A stretch of DNA of 64,000 nt from contig CAZMGW010000002.1 in NCBI GenBank assembly GCA_964565935.1, positions 1 to 64,000 of the forward strand, in the 5' to 3' direction. The notes under the pieces are model-generated. The model saw nothing but the letters and a program-made list of their open reading frames with translations, was not told where the DNA came from and ran no database searches. Below are positions 34,355 to 43,089 of this stretch, in pieces; within the stretch, counting starts at the first letter, position 1; each line of letters starts with the position of its first letter. The position numbers and the translations under genes are program-made. The stretch is from JBAXAM01 sp964565935 (GTDB lineage Bacteria > Pseudomonadota > Gammaproteobacteria > UBA9339).

Positions 34355-37109
34355 ACTGCTGCTGCAATTTCTCCAGCCGCACTTGCGCTTTTTGTAGCGC
34401 ATCCTGATTCTCTGCCAGTTTTGCCCGTTCTTTAGTGACAACATCAGCCGGTGCTTTGGCCGTATAGTTGACATTATTTAATTTTACTTCAGCTCGGTCA
34501 ACATCAATTTTTAATTTGCTGATTTCTTTATTAAGACGTGCAATTTCTGCATTGATATCGATCAGATTGGCAAGGGCAATATGTAATTCAAGTTCGCCCA
34601 CCAAAGCAGTTGCAGCTACTGGGATTTTTTCTTCTTTTACCCAAGTAATGGATTCAAGTCTTGCCAAGGCTTTTAAATATTGTTCATGTTGTTTGATGCG
34701 ATCTTTATCAGCTTCAGTTCCTTTGTGGAGCAAAAGCGGCAGAGGTTTTGCCGGAGAAATGTTCATTTCGCCACGAATATTGCGAATCGCCAGAATAACT
34801 TTTTTAAGCCATTCAATTTCAGAGGTTATGGCGTCATCAATTTTTGCGGCATCAAACTCTGGATATTGTTGCAACATTATGGTAGGTGCGTTGATGTTCA
34901 TTTTCGGCGCCACTGCTTGCCAGATTTCCTCGGTGATAAATGGCATAAACGGGTGAATGGCGCGTAATAAAGCCTCAAGCACGCTAATTAAGGTTTTGCG
35001 CGTTCCTTGTTTTGCCGCAGCACTAAATTGATCAGAATACAAAATCGGCTTTGCCAATTCTAAATACCAATCGCAAAACTGATACCAAGTGAATTCGTAA
35101 ACCGCTTGAGTTGCAAGGTCAAAGCGATAGTCCCTGAGCTTGGTTTTAATTGTGCGCAAAGTGCTTTGGAGTTCTGATTGGATCCACTGATCCGCTAAAC
35201 TAAACTCTATCTCATTGTTTGTAAAATCAAAATTTTCTAGTTGTAACAAAACAAAGCGTGCCGCATTCCAAATTTTAGTGCAGAAATTTCTGTAGCCTTC
35301 AAGTCGTGCAATATCGAAATTAATATCGCGGCTAGTTGTGGCAAGGGCGCAAAAAGTAAAGCGCAGGGCATCAGTGCCAAAGCCCGGAATGCCACTGGGA
35401 AAGTCGTTGCGAGTTTGTTTTTCAATCTTTTCAACGAGATGCTGTTGCATCAGGTTGCTGGTGCGTTTTTTGATGAGTTCATCAAGGGTGATGCCGTCAA
35501 TCAAGTCAACTGGATCTAAAACATTGCCTTTTGATTTTGACATCTTTTGGCCATGGCTGTCACGGATTAAGCCGGTAATGTAGACCTCTTTAAACGGCAC
35601 TTCGCCGGTAAATTTAAGCCCCATCATCACCATTCGCGCGACCCAGAAGAAAATAATATCAAAACCGGTGACTAAAACCGAAGTTGGATAAAAAGTTTTA
35701 AAGTCTTGAGTTTGCTCTGGCCAGCCCAAAGTTGAAAATGGCCAAAGGGCAGAGGAGAACCAAGTGTCCAAGACGTCCTCGTCTTGTTTGAGCGCAATAT
35801 TGCCAAGTTTATATTTTGCGCGAACCTCTTCCTCGCTTTGCCCGACGTAGATATTATTATTTTCATCCATCCACGCCGGTATTCGATGTCCCCACCAAAG
35901 CTGGCGGCTAATGCACCAATCTTCAATATTTTCAAGCCACTGAAAGTAAATTTTGCTCCAGTTTTCCGGGATAAATTTAATTTTTCCATGTTTTACTGCT
36001 TCGATCGCAGGACCCGCCAATGCAGATGCTTTAACGTACCATTGATCGGTTAAATAAGGCTCAAGAATTGCGCCGCTGCGGTCTCCTTTGGGGATTTTTA
36101 ACTGATGCTTTTCGGTTTTAATTAATAAGCCTGCCGTCTTTAATTCTTCAAGGATTTTGTCCCTCGCCTGAAAGCGATCTAGACCCTGATAAATTTTTGG
36201 AGCGTTTTCGTTGATGCGTGCATCGGGCGTAAAAATATTAAGCAGCTGCAAATTGTGGCGTTGCCCGATCGCGTAATCGTTGAAATCGTGCGCGGGGGTG
36301 ATTTTTACACAGCCAGTGCCGAATTCTTTGTCGACGTATTCATCGGCGATAATTGGGATCAATCGATCGGATAGCGGCAATTTAATTTGTTTGCCAATTA
36401 GGTGTTGGTAACGTGGGTCTTCAGGGTGCACCGCAACTGCAGTGTCTCCCAACATGGTTTCAGGGCGGGTGGTTGCAATAACCAGGGTGTCGGTGCTATC
36501 GGCAATAGGGTATTGAATGTGCCAAAGTGACCCTTCGCAATCTTCGCTGATTACTTCTAAATCGGAAATTGCAGTGTTTAAAACCGGATCCCAATTGACC
36601 AGGCGTTTGCCGCGATAAATCAGACCTTCTTCGTAAAGTTTAATAAATACGTGTTGGACAGCTGCAGCTAAATCTGGGTCAAGAGTAAATTTTTCTCGGG
36701 TCCAATCACCGGAAATTCCCAGACGGCGTTCTTGTTTAGAAATCGTATCACCAGAGTATTTTTTCCACTCCCAAACTTTTTTTAAAAAATTTTCACGGCC
36801 GATGTCATGACGGCTGATTTTTTCCGCGCGGAGTCCATTTTCAACCAGCATTTGGGTCGCAATGCCGGCGTGATCGGTGCCGAGCTGCCACAGGGTGTTG
36901 TCCCCGCACATGCGATGATAGCGAATTAAAACGTCCATGATGCTTTGTTGAAAGCCATGACCCATGTGCAAGGTGCCAGTGACGTTTGGCGGGGGGAGAG
37001 CGATGCAATAAGGCTCGCCTTTACCGCTTGGGGCAAAGTAATTATTTTGTTCCCAGGTTTGGTACCATTTTTGCTCGATGCTTGCTGGTTCGTAGGATTT
37101 ATTTTGCAT
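34353..37109 (-). CDS. valS: valyl-tRNA synthetase
   Basis: Class Ia synthetase for tRNA-Val. The 918 residues hold the HIGH motif as PPPNVTGTLHMGHGF at about residues 39-53, the CP1 editing domain (TTRPETMLGDTAVAV), KMSKSKGNVLDP as the KMSKS motif near 518, and a C-terminal coiled coil (INAEIARLNKEISKLK). This is slightly shorter than E. coli ValRS (951). In most gammaproteobacteria it follows holC directly; here a 1.66-kb gene on the other strand separates them. Confidence 0.97.
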   Translation of the reverse strand: MQNKSYEPASIEQKWYQTWEQNNYFAPSGKGEPYCIALPPPNVTGTLHMGHGFQQSIMDVLIRYHRMCGDNTLWQLGTDHAGIATQMLVENGLRAEKISRHDIGRENFLKKVWEWKKYSGDTISKQERRLGISGDWTREKFTLDPDLAAAVQHVFIKLYEEGLIYRGKRLVNWDPVLNTAISDLEVISEDCEGSLWHIQYPIADSTDTLVIATTRPETMLGDTAVAVHPEDPRYQHLIGKQIKLPLSDRLIPIIADEYVDKEFGTGCVKITPAHDFNDYAIGQRHNLQLLNIFTPDARINENAPKIYQGLDRFQARDKILEELKTAGLLIKTEKHQLKIPKGDRSGAILEPYLTDQWYVKASALAGPAIEAVKHGKIKFIPENWSKIYFQWLENIEDWCISRQLWWGHRIPAWMDENNNIYVGQSEEEVRAKYKLGNIALKQDEDVLDTWFSSALWPFSTLGWPEQTQDFKTFYPTSVLVTGFDIIFFWVARMVMMGLKFTGEVPFKEVYITGLIRDSHGQKMSKSKGNVLDPVDLIDGITLDELIKKRTSNLMQQHLVEKIEKQTRNDFPSGIPGFGTDALRFTFCALATTSRDINFDIARLEGYRNFCTKIWNAARFVLLQLENFDFTNNEIEFSLADQWIQSELQSTLRTIKTKLRDYRFDLATQAVYEFTWYQFCDWYLELAKPILYSDQFSAAAKQGTRKTLISVLEALLRAIHPFMPFITEEIWQAVAPKMNINAPTIMLQQYPEFDAAKIDDAITSEIEWLKKVILAIRNIRGEMNISPAKPLPLLLHKGTEADKDRIKQHEQYLKALARLESITWVKEEKIPVAATALVGELELHIALANLIDINAEIARLNKEISKLKIDVDRAEVKLNNVNYTAKAPADVVTKERAKLAENQDALQKAQVRLEKLQQQ

Positions 37110-37214
37110 GGAAAAAGATTACCAGAAAAACCGTGTAAATAACAGGGGGTGCTAGCATCACTTGGGCTATGCTTTTTAGAGCTGTGACTTTGTAGTATAT
37201 TTATTTAGATGGTA

Positions 37215-37220
37215 TATAAT
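37215..37220 (+). promoter_or_regulatory. possible -10 element for the WipA-like gene
   Basis: A perfect TATAAT lies 37 bases before the ATG of the WipA-like gene, in an AT-rich 147-base gap. The best -35 candidate, TTGTAG at 37190-37195, gives a long 19-base spacer. The gene clearly has its own promoter region, but the exact hexamers are unsure. Confidence 0.4.
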
Positions 37221-37256
37221 ACAAGCATAAACTAACTATCTTAATGAGCATACATT

Positions 37257-38918
37257 ATGACCACCACACAGGCAAACTTGCGCGAATATCCAAGCGCAGT
37301 CACACACCCCGAAGGTACTGTTGTAACTTTGGGAGATATGCATGGGAATGCGATGAAGTATATTTGGGAGCTGGTGCATAACGGGGTGCTACAGCTAGCA
37401 AACGGGCAAAAAGATTTAGATGCTTTGTGGGAGTTGTACGATAAGACGTGGGCCCACGTCGACCCGAGGTGGGGCCGGCCAGTAGAGTGTGGAATCTCTG
37501 AAAATGATCAGCAACTGGCACTCCAAAGTTTTCAAGAAATAATCGGACGCGCCACGGTTAATCCATCGGCATGCCGGATTAGATTATTGGGAGATTTCCT
37601 TGCGGATCGGGGGCAAAATGATTTGATGACGTTGCGGCTTTTAGAAGGGCTAGAAACAGAGGGGATGCGGACGGAAATCACCGCTTCGAATCATGATATG
37701 TTTTTTTTGAACGAGTATTATAAAACAGATCCCAGTGCTTGGGGAGCTAGTAGTAGGTTCTATGGTCAGTATGTTAATGGTATAAGGTCATTAGTTAGTG
37801 ATGGAATTATATCGCAGGAAGGGCTCTCAGAGATGATGGACCGGGTTTATTTCCCCAATTTTAAACTGCTCTCATATGCGCTTACGAATAATGACAAAAA
37901 AATCACCCTTTTTATGCACGCGCCGAATGGTATTGAACCTATTAAAGATTTGGCTGGGGAGTTGGGGGTTGAATATGCAGATAAAACCGCAAAGGACCTG
38001 GCTAAAACGATTGATGCAATTAATTGGGCATTTCAAAATTTAAGATACACAGATAATGCGAAGTTTAGAGAGATGGTGCGGTTAGCTGCTGAATTTGATA
38101 TAAATACTAACAATAGTTCCCTAACTGCATTGGTCTGGAATATGGGGAAAGGGAATGTGGACGGTAAATATGAGTTATCCGTTGCCCTTCCTAATTATGT
38201 AGAAAAAGTTGTACATGGACATGTTGGTGAGCCAGGACCAAAATTACCTGCCCAATACGAAACACTAGATACCAATCTTGGAAAGATGCATAGTACCGAT
38301 CTTCCAGAGGGTTACCAGGGTAACTTTGATGCTGGTGTGTACGTCGACCATAGTGTTATTGAGCCTGTGTGGGCGAAACGTTACGAGATCACTCCTGACA
38401 ACTTATTGAAGAGAATGGCTAACCTTAGAGACGAAATGAAAGCTAGCAATTCTGTGTTAAAAAATACAATAAAGGAAGCACAAGCTTTCTTGCAGAAGGA
38501 CGTCAACACACTAAACGATATGGAAATTGCTCAATGGCAGGAAAACACTCGTAGTTTCGTTTCCACCATCGATGAAATCAAAGAAAAATCAAGTAACCTG
38601 CGTCTAGTTGTAGATAGGATTATACCAAAAACGTTGCCGAGCGTGCCTGGACACTCCGAAATTTTACGCCAACAGTTTGATGCAGCGTTGGTAGGTGCGG
38701 AGTTTAGAGAATTGGAGAGGGAGTTGAATACAGTGTTGTCGCAAGTGCGAGAAAAGATTAATGAAAGGAATCTGAAACTGGCATCTAATGTATCTGAAAG
38801 AGTAGATGAGTCTTTACGGCTTTTACCTGTTGGTGTTGGCGCCCCTGAGCAGCAGTGGATAAAGGCTGAAGCACGAGGCAGAGTGGCACAAATTAAGAGA
38901 GATATGCAGTTGAGATAA
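37257..38918 (+). CDS. WipA/WipB-like PPP-family phosphatase, candidate secreted effector
   Basis: The 553-residue protein carries the metallophosphoesterase blocks of the PPP family in a divergent form: GDMHGN at 26-31, LGDFLADRG at 111-119 (one residue longer than GDxxDRG), SNHD at 144-147, His221, and HGH at 320-322. This arrangement, with a helical C-terminal part (about 385-545, likely coiled coil), resembles the Legionella Dot/Icm effectors WipA and WipB, which are PPP-fold phosphatases. No signal peptide is present, as expected for a type IV substrate. It sits on the plus strand between holC and valS, which points to insertion into a conserved pair. Substrate and secretion are inference. 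Confidence 0.72.
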   Translation: MTTTQANLREYPSAVTHPEGTVVTLGDMHGNAMKYIWELVHNGVLQLANGQKDLDALWELYDKTWAHVDPRWGRPVECGISENDQQLALQSFQEIIGRATVNPSACRIRLLGDFLADRGQNDLMTLRLLEGLETEGMRTEITASNHDMFFLNEYYKTDPSAWGASSRFYGQYVNGIRSLVSDGIISQEGLSEMMDRVYFPNFKLLSYALTNNDKKITLFMHAPNGIEPIKDLAGELGVEYADKTAKDLAKTIDAINWAFQNLRYTDNAKFREMVRLAAEFDINTNNSSLTALVWNMGKGNVDGKYELSVALPNYVEKVVHGHVGEPGPKLPAQYETLDTNLGKMHSTDLPEGYQGNFDAGVYVDHSVIEPVWAKRYEITPDNLLKRMANLRDEMKASNSVLKNTIKEAQAFLQKDVNTLNDMEIAQWQENTRSFVSTIDEIKEKSSNLRLVVDRIIPKTLPSVPGHSEILRQQFDAALVGAEFRELERELNTVLSQVREKINERNLKLASNVSERVDESLRLLPVGVGAPEQQWIKAEARGRVAQIKRDMQLR

Positions 38919-38960
38919 GTAATATTTTAGCAGTGAGCAGATAGTAGTTATTTCGCTAAA

Positions 38961-39419
38961 CTATAATTTGTTGTTTGCTATGAGCCCGATCGGAATATTG
39001 AACGTTTCCATTTGATAGCCGCTATGCTGATAAACTTGATACTGTTTACGCGCAGCAGTTTTTAATTGGTCATCGTTGGGTATGATCTCAATGATGTGAT
39101 CGAATTGCTGATAGAATGATGGAATTTCGGAAGTAAGATTGATTAATATCTCTTTTTTCTCAGGTGCTATCCCGTTGTAACCAATCAAAATCGGCGCTCC
39201 AGAGGTAGAGTTTTGGCTATAAATCTCATGGGGAACAAAACTAATATCGCGAAAAGTCCAAAGTTGGGTGTCGAAGTTTTGTGCTTCATCCATAGTAGCT
39301 GTATGCACATAAATCGTGTGGCCATTCGTGTATGCTTTCTCAATAACGCGGCAAGCATATAAATCTCGCGCTTTGAGACTTGGTTCAGCCAAAATGTAAA
39401 ATGCAGCTTTAGGTGACAT
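38961..39419 (-). CDS. holC: DNA polymerase III chi subunit
   Basis: Clamp-loader accessory protein that bridges psi to SSB at the replication fork. The 152 residues show the chi pattern: AAFYILAEPSLKARDLYACR at the start, GHTIYVHTATMDEAQNFD, DISFVPHEI and PILIGYNGI. The length matches E. coli HolC (147). It normally precedes valS; the WipA-like gene now lies between them. It is divergent from galU. Confidence 0.9.
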   Translation of the reverse strand: MSPKAAFYILAEPSLKARDLYACRVIEKAYTNGHTIYVHTATMDEAQNFDTQLWTFRDISFVPHEIYSQNSTSGAPILIGYNGIAPEKKEILINLTSEIPSFYQQFDHIIEIIPNDDQLKTAARKQYQVYQHSGYQMETFNIPIGLIANNKL

Positions 39420-39593
39420 AGGTACAGTATTGTAATTAATTTGTGGTTATTTTAAAGCACCAAATGTGAGTGTGTGTGCAACCGCTTGAGTTTATATAAA
39501 ATTTATTTATAGTGCGTTTTAATTATAGATTTATATTCGATTGTTACAGCTTAAATTTTGTGATACTTTTAGCGCAATTTTTAAGGAGGAAGA

Positions 39594-40478
39594 GTGATAA
39601 CTAAAATCCGCAAAGCAGTTTTTCCAGTAGCAGGTCTTGGCACTAGATTTTTGCCAGTGACCAAAGCCAATCCCAAAGAGATGTTACCTATTGTCGATAA
39701 ACCCCTGATTCAATATGCTGCCGAAGAAGCAGTTGCTGCTGGCATTACGCAATTGGTTTTTGTTACTAGTTCAAGCAAGCACGCCATCGAAAACCATTTT
39801 GATTCTAATTTCGAATTAGAAGCTAAATTGGCTGAGGCTGGAAAAAATGAGTGGCTTGAGGTGGTTCGCAATATTTTGCCAGCAGGAATTTCTTGCGTTT
39901 ATATTAGGCAGCAAAATCCGCTTGGTTTGGGGCATGCGGTTTTGTGTGCTAAAGATATTATTGGTGATGAGCCATTCGCAGTATTGCTTTCCGATGAGTT
40001 GCTTAATGGTGGAGAGAAAACATGTTTGGAACAAATGATTGATGTTTATTCCAAAGTGAATGGTAGCATTTTGGCGGTTCAAGCTGTGCCTAAAACCGAA
40101 ACAGAAAAATACGGTATTGTTGGCTTTGATAAAACCGATTTAAAATTAGGCGACTTTGCCAAGGTTACAACCATTGTTGAAAAACCCAAAGCCAAAGATG
40201 CGCCTTCTGAGTTCGCATCTATTGGTCGGTATATTTTAACACCGCGAATTTTCCATTTTCTTGAAAATGCAAGCAGTGGAGCAATTGGGGAAATTCAATT
40301 GACTGATGGCATTGATAAATTGCTGGCAGAACAGGACGTTTATGGCCATGCATTTTGTGGTAAACGCTATGATTGTGGTAGTAAGTTAGGTTACCTCAAA
40401 GCAACAGTTGAATATGGAATGAAGCATCAGGAAGTGGGGCAAGCGTTTAATAAGTATCTACATGAGTTAGAGTTGTAG
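39594..40478 (+). CDS. galU: UTP-glucose-1-phosphate uridylyltransferase
   Basis: Makes UDP-glucose, the precursor of LPS sugars and, after oxidation, of the UDP-glucuronate used by the arn pathway encoded 30 kb away. The start is GTG (39594) with a strong AAGGAGGAAGA ribosome-binding site. The nucleotidyltransferase motif is VAGLGTRFLPVTKANPKEML, followed by VDKPLIQYA. The active-site region IVEKPKAKDAPSEFASIGRY is intact. The length of 294 is typical. A strong terminator lies 15 bases past the stop. Confidence 0.97.
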   Translation: MITKIRKAVFPVAGLGTRFLPVTKANPKEMLPIVDKPLIQYAAEEAVAAGITQLVFVTSSSKHAIENHFDSNFELEAKLAEAGKNEWLEVVRNILPAGISCVYIRQQNPLGLGHAVLCAKDIIGDEPFAVLLSDELLNGGEKTCLEQMIDVYSKVNGSILAVQAVPKTETEKYGIVGFDKTDLKLGDFAKVTTIVEKPKAKDAPSEFASIGRYILTPRIFHFLENASSGAIGEIQLTDGIDKLLAEQDVYGHAFCGKRYDCGSKLGYLKATVEYGMKHQEVGQAFNKYLHELEL

Positions 40479-40492
40479 CGGACCTTAGTGTG

Positions 40493-40520
40493 AAAAAAAG
40501 GCGCTGCGGCGCCTTTTTTT
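40493..40520 (+). terminator. galU intrinsic terminator
   Basis: A perfect 12-base stem, AAAAAAAGGCGC paired with GCGCCTTTTTTT around the loop TGCG. The seven-T run makes it a strong rho-independent terminator for galU, and its symmetry would also stop transcription from the other side. Confidence 0.92.
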
Positions 40521-40607
40521 ATGGTTATGGTTTTGGAAGTCGCATGCGTGGGGGTTGGGTAATAACCGTGGGTATTAGCTTACATTATCAAAACCGTGCT
40601 AAGTTCC

Positions 40608-40700
40608 CGCAAGCTAAAGCTTGCGCCTACCGGAATATAAGCCGAAATCGTACCAAATTTCGGTAGCCACTATCCGGTAGCCGCAGGCTTTAGCCTGCGC
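40608..40700. repeat. REP cluster upstream of the RAYT gene
   Basis: Two REP hairpins in opposite orientation flank a third palindrome. CGCAAGC-TAAA-GCTTGCG at 40608-40625 is followed by CCTACC. CCGAAAT...ATTTCGG spans 40642-40663. GTAG at 40677-40680 leads into CGCAGGC-TTTA-GCCTGCG at 40682-40699. The GTAG/CTAC tags beside short GC stems are the mark of REP elements moved by RAYT transposases. Confidence 0.8.
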
Positions 40701-40717
40701 CCAGTTACACGGTTATT

Positions 40718-41214
40718 ATGATAATAGAGAACAAACATAGATTGGATTTGGCTTGTTACGAAGGAATGATGCGTGCAAGTTTTACACTTTGTATAAAAAA
40801 CAGAAAACCAGTTTTTACAAATGCAAACATAGTAGAGATTTTGTTGATATTTTTGAAAAGTCTATTAGAAAATACTCGTGTGTTAACTGGGTTTACTTGT
40901 TTATGCCCGATCATTTTCATTTTATTTTGGAAGGAGCAGGGGTGAATGCAAATCTATGGAAAGCTGTTGTGTTATTTAAACAAAAAACTGGTTATTGGTT
41001 TTCGAAGAACACTCCGTCTACGCATTGGCAAAAAGATTTTTTTGATTATGTGCATCGAAAAGAATCGGATTTAAAACAGCATATTTTTTATGTTTTGGAT
41101 AATCCTGTTAGAAAGGGGCTTACAAAGAATTGGTACGATTATCGTTATAAAGGTTCGCTAGATTTAAATTTAGATGAAATTATTGGGAACGCGGGCTACC
41201 AGATCTACGGTTGA
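40718..41214 (+). pseudogene. REP-associated tyrosine transposase (RAYT), frameshifted
   Basis: Y1-type HUH-like transposase that would process single-stranded REP DNA. The first frame (from ATG 40718) reads RASFTLCIKNRKPVF, typical of RAYT N-termini. The family signature then continues in another frame with YLFMPDHFHFILEG (the HxH metal site) and YVLDNPVRKGL (near the catalytic Tyr). The frames join if one T is restored in the run at 40839-40842, giving about 165 residues. The gene is therefore broken by a single-base deletion unless it is rescued by slippage at the T-run. REP units flank it on both sides. A sequencing error is possible. Confidence 0.8.
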
Positions 41215-41254
41215 AATCGTACCAAATTTTGGTAGCCGCATGTTTTAGCCTGCG
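41214..41254 (+). repeat. REP element downstream of the RAYT gene
   Basis: GAAATCGTACCAAATTTTGG, then GTAG at 41232-41235 and CGCATGT-TTTA-GCCTGCG. It repeats the unit upstream of the transposase (40643-40699) in the same orientation, with a partly degraded stem and without the extra 14 bases seen there. Confidence 0.7.
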
Positions 41255-41268
41255 CTGAGATTGGTTTT

Positions 41269-41715
41269 ATGGTTAAACTTATATTCCCCGCGGCTTGCCT
41301 CGGGAACATAGTCATGGGGGTTTATCAAGGGGGAGAAGCGCAGCTCTCCCCCTTGATCGAGCCCGGGGATTTATTCCCCTGGCGAAGTCAAACAGTCAAA
41401 CAATTAAATATCACACATGGTTTCAGTTTGATCGAGGTGCTAATTGCTGTTTTTATTTTAACGTTTGGGTTGCTCGGAATTACTGGTCTATATATTAACT
41501 CGCTCAAGCGCACCGAGGATGCTTATTGGCACGTGTTGGCAACTTCGCAATGGGCGGCGATGCACGAGCAACAAAAAGCTCGTGATTATAATTGTGTGGA
41601 TTGGAGTATGGAGTGCGGGCGTTTGTTGCCGCATGGTGAATGCGGGTGTGATGCTGGAAAAATATCAATATGTTGGTGTGGAAAGCACGAGGAACAGTGT
41701 ATTAGGGATCGGTAG
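41269..41715 (+). CDS. pilV: type IV minor pilin PilV-like, remodelled 5' end
   Basis: Prepilin of the type IV pilus tip. The cleavage site and helix are clear: THG-FSLIEVLIAVFILTFGLLG, with Glu at position +5. Later ICWCGKHEEQC matches the C-terminal part of PilV proteins. The mature protein is short (about 97 residues). The leader as read from ATG 41269 is about 51 residues, against fewer than 20 in most pilins, and it is encoded by a palindrome-rich stretch (41285-41380) beside the REP/RAYT element. No start codon lies closer than 41314. It may be damaged or use an unannotated start. The cognate order pilV-W-X follows. Confidence 0.7.
   Translation: MVKLIFPAACLGNIVMGVYQGGEAQLSPLIEPGDLFPWRSQTVKQLNITHGFSLIEVLIAVFILTFGLLGITGLYINSLKRTEDAYWHVLATSQWAAMHEQQKARDYNCVDWSMECGRLLPHGECGCDAGKISICWCGKHEEQCIRDR
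41324..41357. repeat. perfect 13-bp hairpin in the pilV leader region
   Basis: ATCAAGGGGGAGA at 41324-41336 pairs perfectly with 41345-41357 around an 8-base loop (AGCGCAGC). Smaller palindromes flank it: TTCCC/GGGAA near 41284-41306 and GGGGA-TTTA-TTCCCC near 41365-41378. Together they look like an inserted structured element that extends the pilV reading frame. Confidence 0.75.
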
Positions 41716-41748
41716 AGGACGTGGCTACCAAATAAATTCTAATCAGCT

Positions 41749-42642
41749 ATGAAACCATCCCCAAAACATTGCACTGGATTCACCTTACTTGAGGTTTTGC
41801 TCGCCTCCGCCCTGGGTTTGGCGCTGATTGGGGTGGTATTGCAAAATTATTTGAGCTCAAAAAATATTTATAACGCCCAAACCGCAATAGCGCGCCTTAC
41901 CGAAAACATCCGGTTTGCCAACTTTTTTTTAGAGCAGAACATCATGCATGCCGGTTTTGCCGGTTGTCGGAGAATCTCCGAGCTTGATTTAACTAACCAT
42001 GCCGATATCGGTTTTGGCGCGCTTGAGGCTATTCATGGCTATGATAGCGCGCAGGCGCCCCTTTATTTAAAGAAGAAAAAAATCGCGCCGGGGACGGATG
42101 TTATTATTATTACCAAAGCAAATTCTGGCATTACCAATGTTACCGCCGACGTCAAAGCTGGTGCGACTTCGATGAAAGTCGAGCAAAATCCGGTGACTCA
42201 GGCCAGTAATCTTTTATTAATTTCTGACTGCAGCAGTGCCGATTTATTTATTGCCAAAAATTGGGCGGATAAAACTATTGTCACTGAAAGTGAGTTGCAT
42301 CATTCTTATCAAGCAAGCAGTGCTCAGGTTAGTCAATTTGAAGAGCTGTCATTTTTTATTAGTAGTACCGCGCGTGATACCGCTAAAAGAGGGCCCGTCT
42401 ACAGTCTATATTTTTCAGTTAATCGCGGCAGAAAACAGGAACTGGTTCCAGAAATTAGCGATATGCAGATTGTTTATGGGGTTGATGCCCAGGGACAAGG
42501 TATGGTTACTAAATATCTAAAAGCTAATGAAATCACCTCATGGAATAAGGTTTTGAGCGTTGTGATTACACTCAAACCGCAAAATCAATTGTTGGCCTTA
42601 AATCAATGGAAAATATATATAAAACTACGCGAGCGAGATTAA
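41749..42642 (+). CDS. pilW: type IV minor pilin PilW-like
   Basis: The 297-residue prepilin has a short leader and cleavage site CTG-FTLLEVLLASALGLALIG with Glu +5. The region TENIRFANFFLEQNIMHAGFAGCR near residue 50 is highly typical of PilW proteins, here split over about residues 45-70. It is 33 bases after pilV and overlaps pilX by 37 bases. Its expected role is to prime pilus assembly at the tip with PilV, PilX and PilY1. Confidence 0.88.
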   Translation: MKPSPKHCTGFTLLEVLLASALGLALIGVVLQNYLSSKNIYNAQTAIARLTENIRFANFFLEQNIMHAGFAGCRRISELDLTNHADIGFGALEAIHGYDSAQAPLYLKKKKIAPGTDVIIITKANSGITNVTADVKAGATSMKVEQNPVTQASNLLLISDCSSADLFIAKNWADKTIVTESELHHSYQASSAQVSQFEELSFFISSTARDTAKRGPVYSLYFSVNRGRKQELVPEISDMQIVYGVDAQGQGMVTKYLKANEITSWNKVLSVVITLKPQNQLLALNQWKIYIKLRERD

Positions 42643-43022
42643 ATGAGCAAGGGATGGTGCTGGTGATTGTAATGTTATTTTTATTGATTACGAGTTTGCT
42701 GGCGCTAAGTCTTTTAAATGGTAGCCTGCTGGAAACCAAGATGAGCAGTTATTATCAGGATAAAGTACGCGCATTTTATCTAGCAGAAGATTATTTGGCG
42801 CAATACGAGCAAGAGATTCTTGCGGGCCGAGAAGTAGCGGGAGCTAAAATTATTGATGCGGGTGTTTGCGGTGCAACTTTTTATCAGATTACTGCAAACG
42901 CCAAGCATAATGCGGTAGTAAGCAAGCTTCAAAGTACTTTCGTGAAAGTTGATGACACAGCGCATTGTGATCCAAAGCTGAATGTTATGCCCGGAAGGCA
43001 GTCGTTTTTGGTTGTGGAGTAG
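42606..43022 (+). CDS. pilX: type IV minor pilin PilX-like
   Basis: A 138-residue prepilin with leader ending NEQG and helix MVLVIVMLFLLITSLLALSL. It lacks Glu at +5, as PilX proteins usually do. SLLETKMSSYYQDKVRAFYL and AEDYLAQYEQEIL match the PilX N-terminal domain. The 5' end lies within pilW. No pilY1 or pilE follows; the next gene is comEC, so the minor pilin set here is incomplete. Confidence 0.82.
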   Translation: MENIYKTTRARLNEQGMVLVIVMLFLLITSLLALSLLNGSLLETKMSSYYQDKVRAFYLAEDYLAQYEQEILAGREVAGAKIIDAGVCGATFYQITANAKHNAVVSKLQSTFVKVDDTAHCDPKLNVMPGRQSFLVVE

Positions 43023-43089
43023 GTGATATCTAAGTTTTTTTAAAAACCACGGTGATTTGCGACTTTTTTATTACGTATAATCGTGGTTA

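Noticed and set aside
39541..39567. galU promoter with TTGTTA and GATACT hexamers
   Set aside because: The spacer is only 15 bases and both hexamers are weak, so it is not called.
41324..41357. Strong hairpin as a transcription terminator
   Set aside because: No T-run follows on either strand and it lies within the pilV reading frame.
41465..41752. Reading frame of 95 codons overlapping pilV
   Set aside because: It has no prepilin signature, while the pilV frame keeps the family pattern ICWCGKHEEQC to its stop, so this is a shadow.
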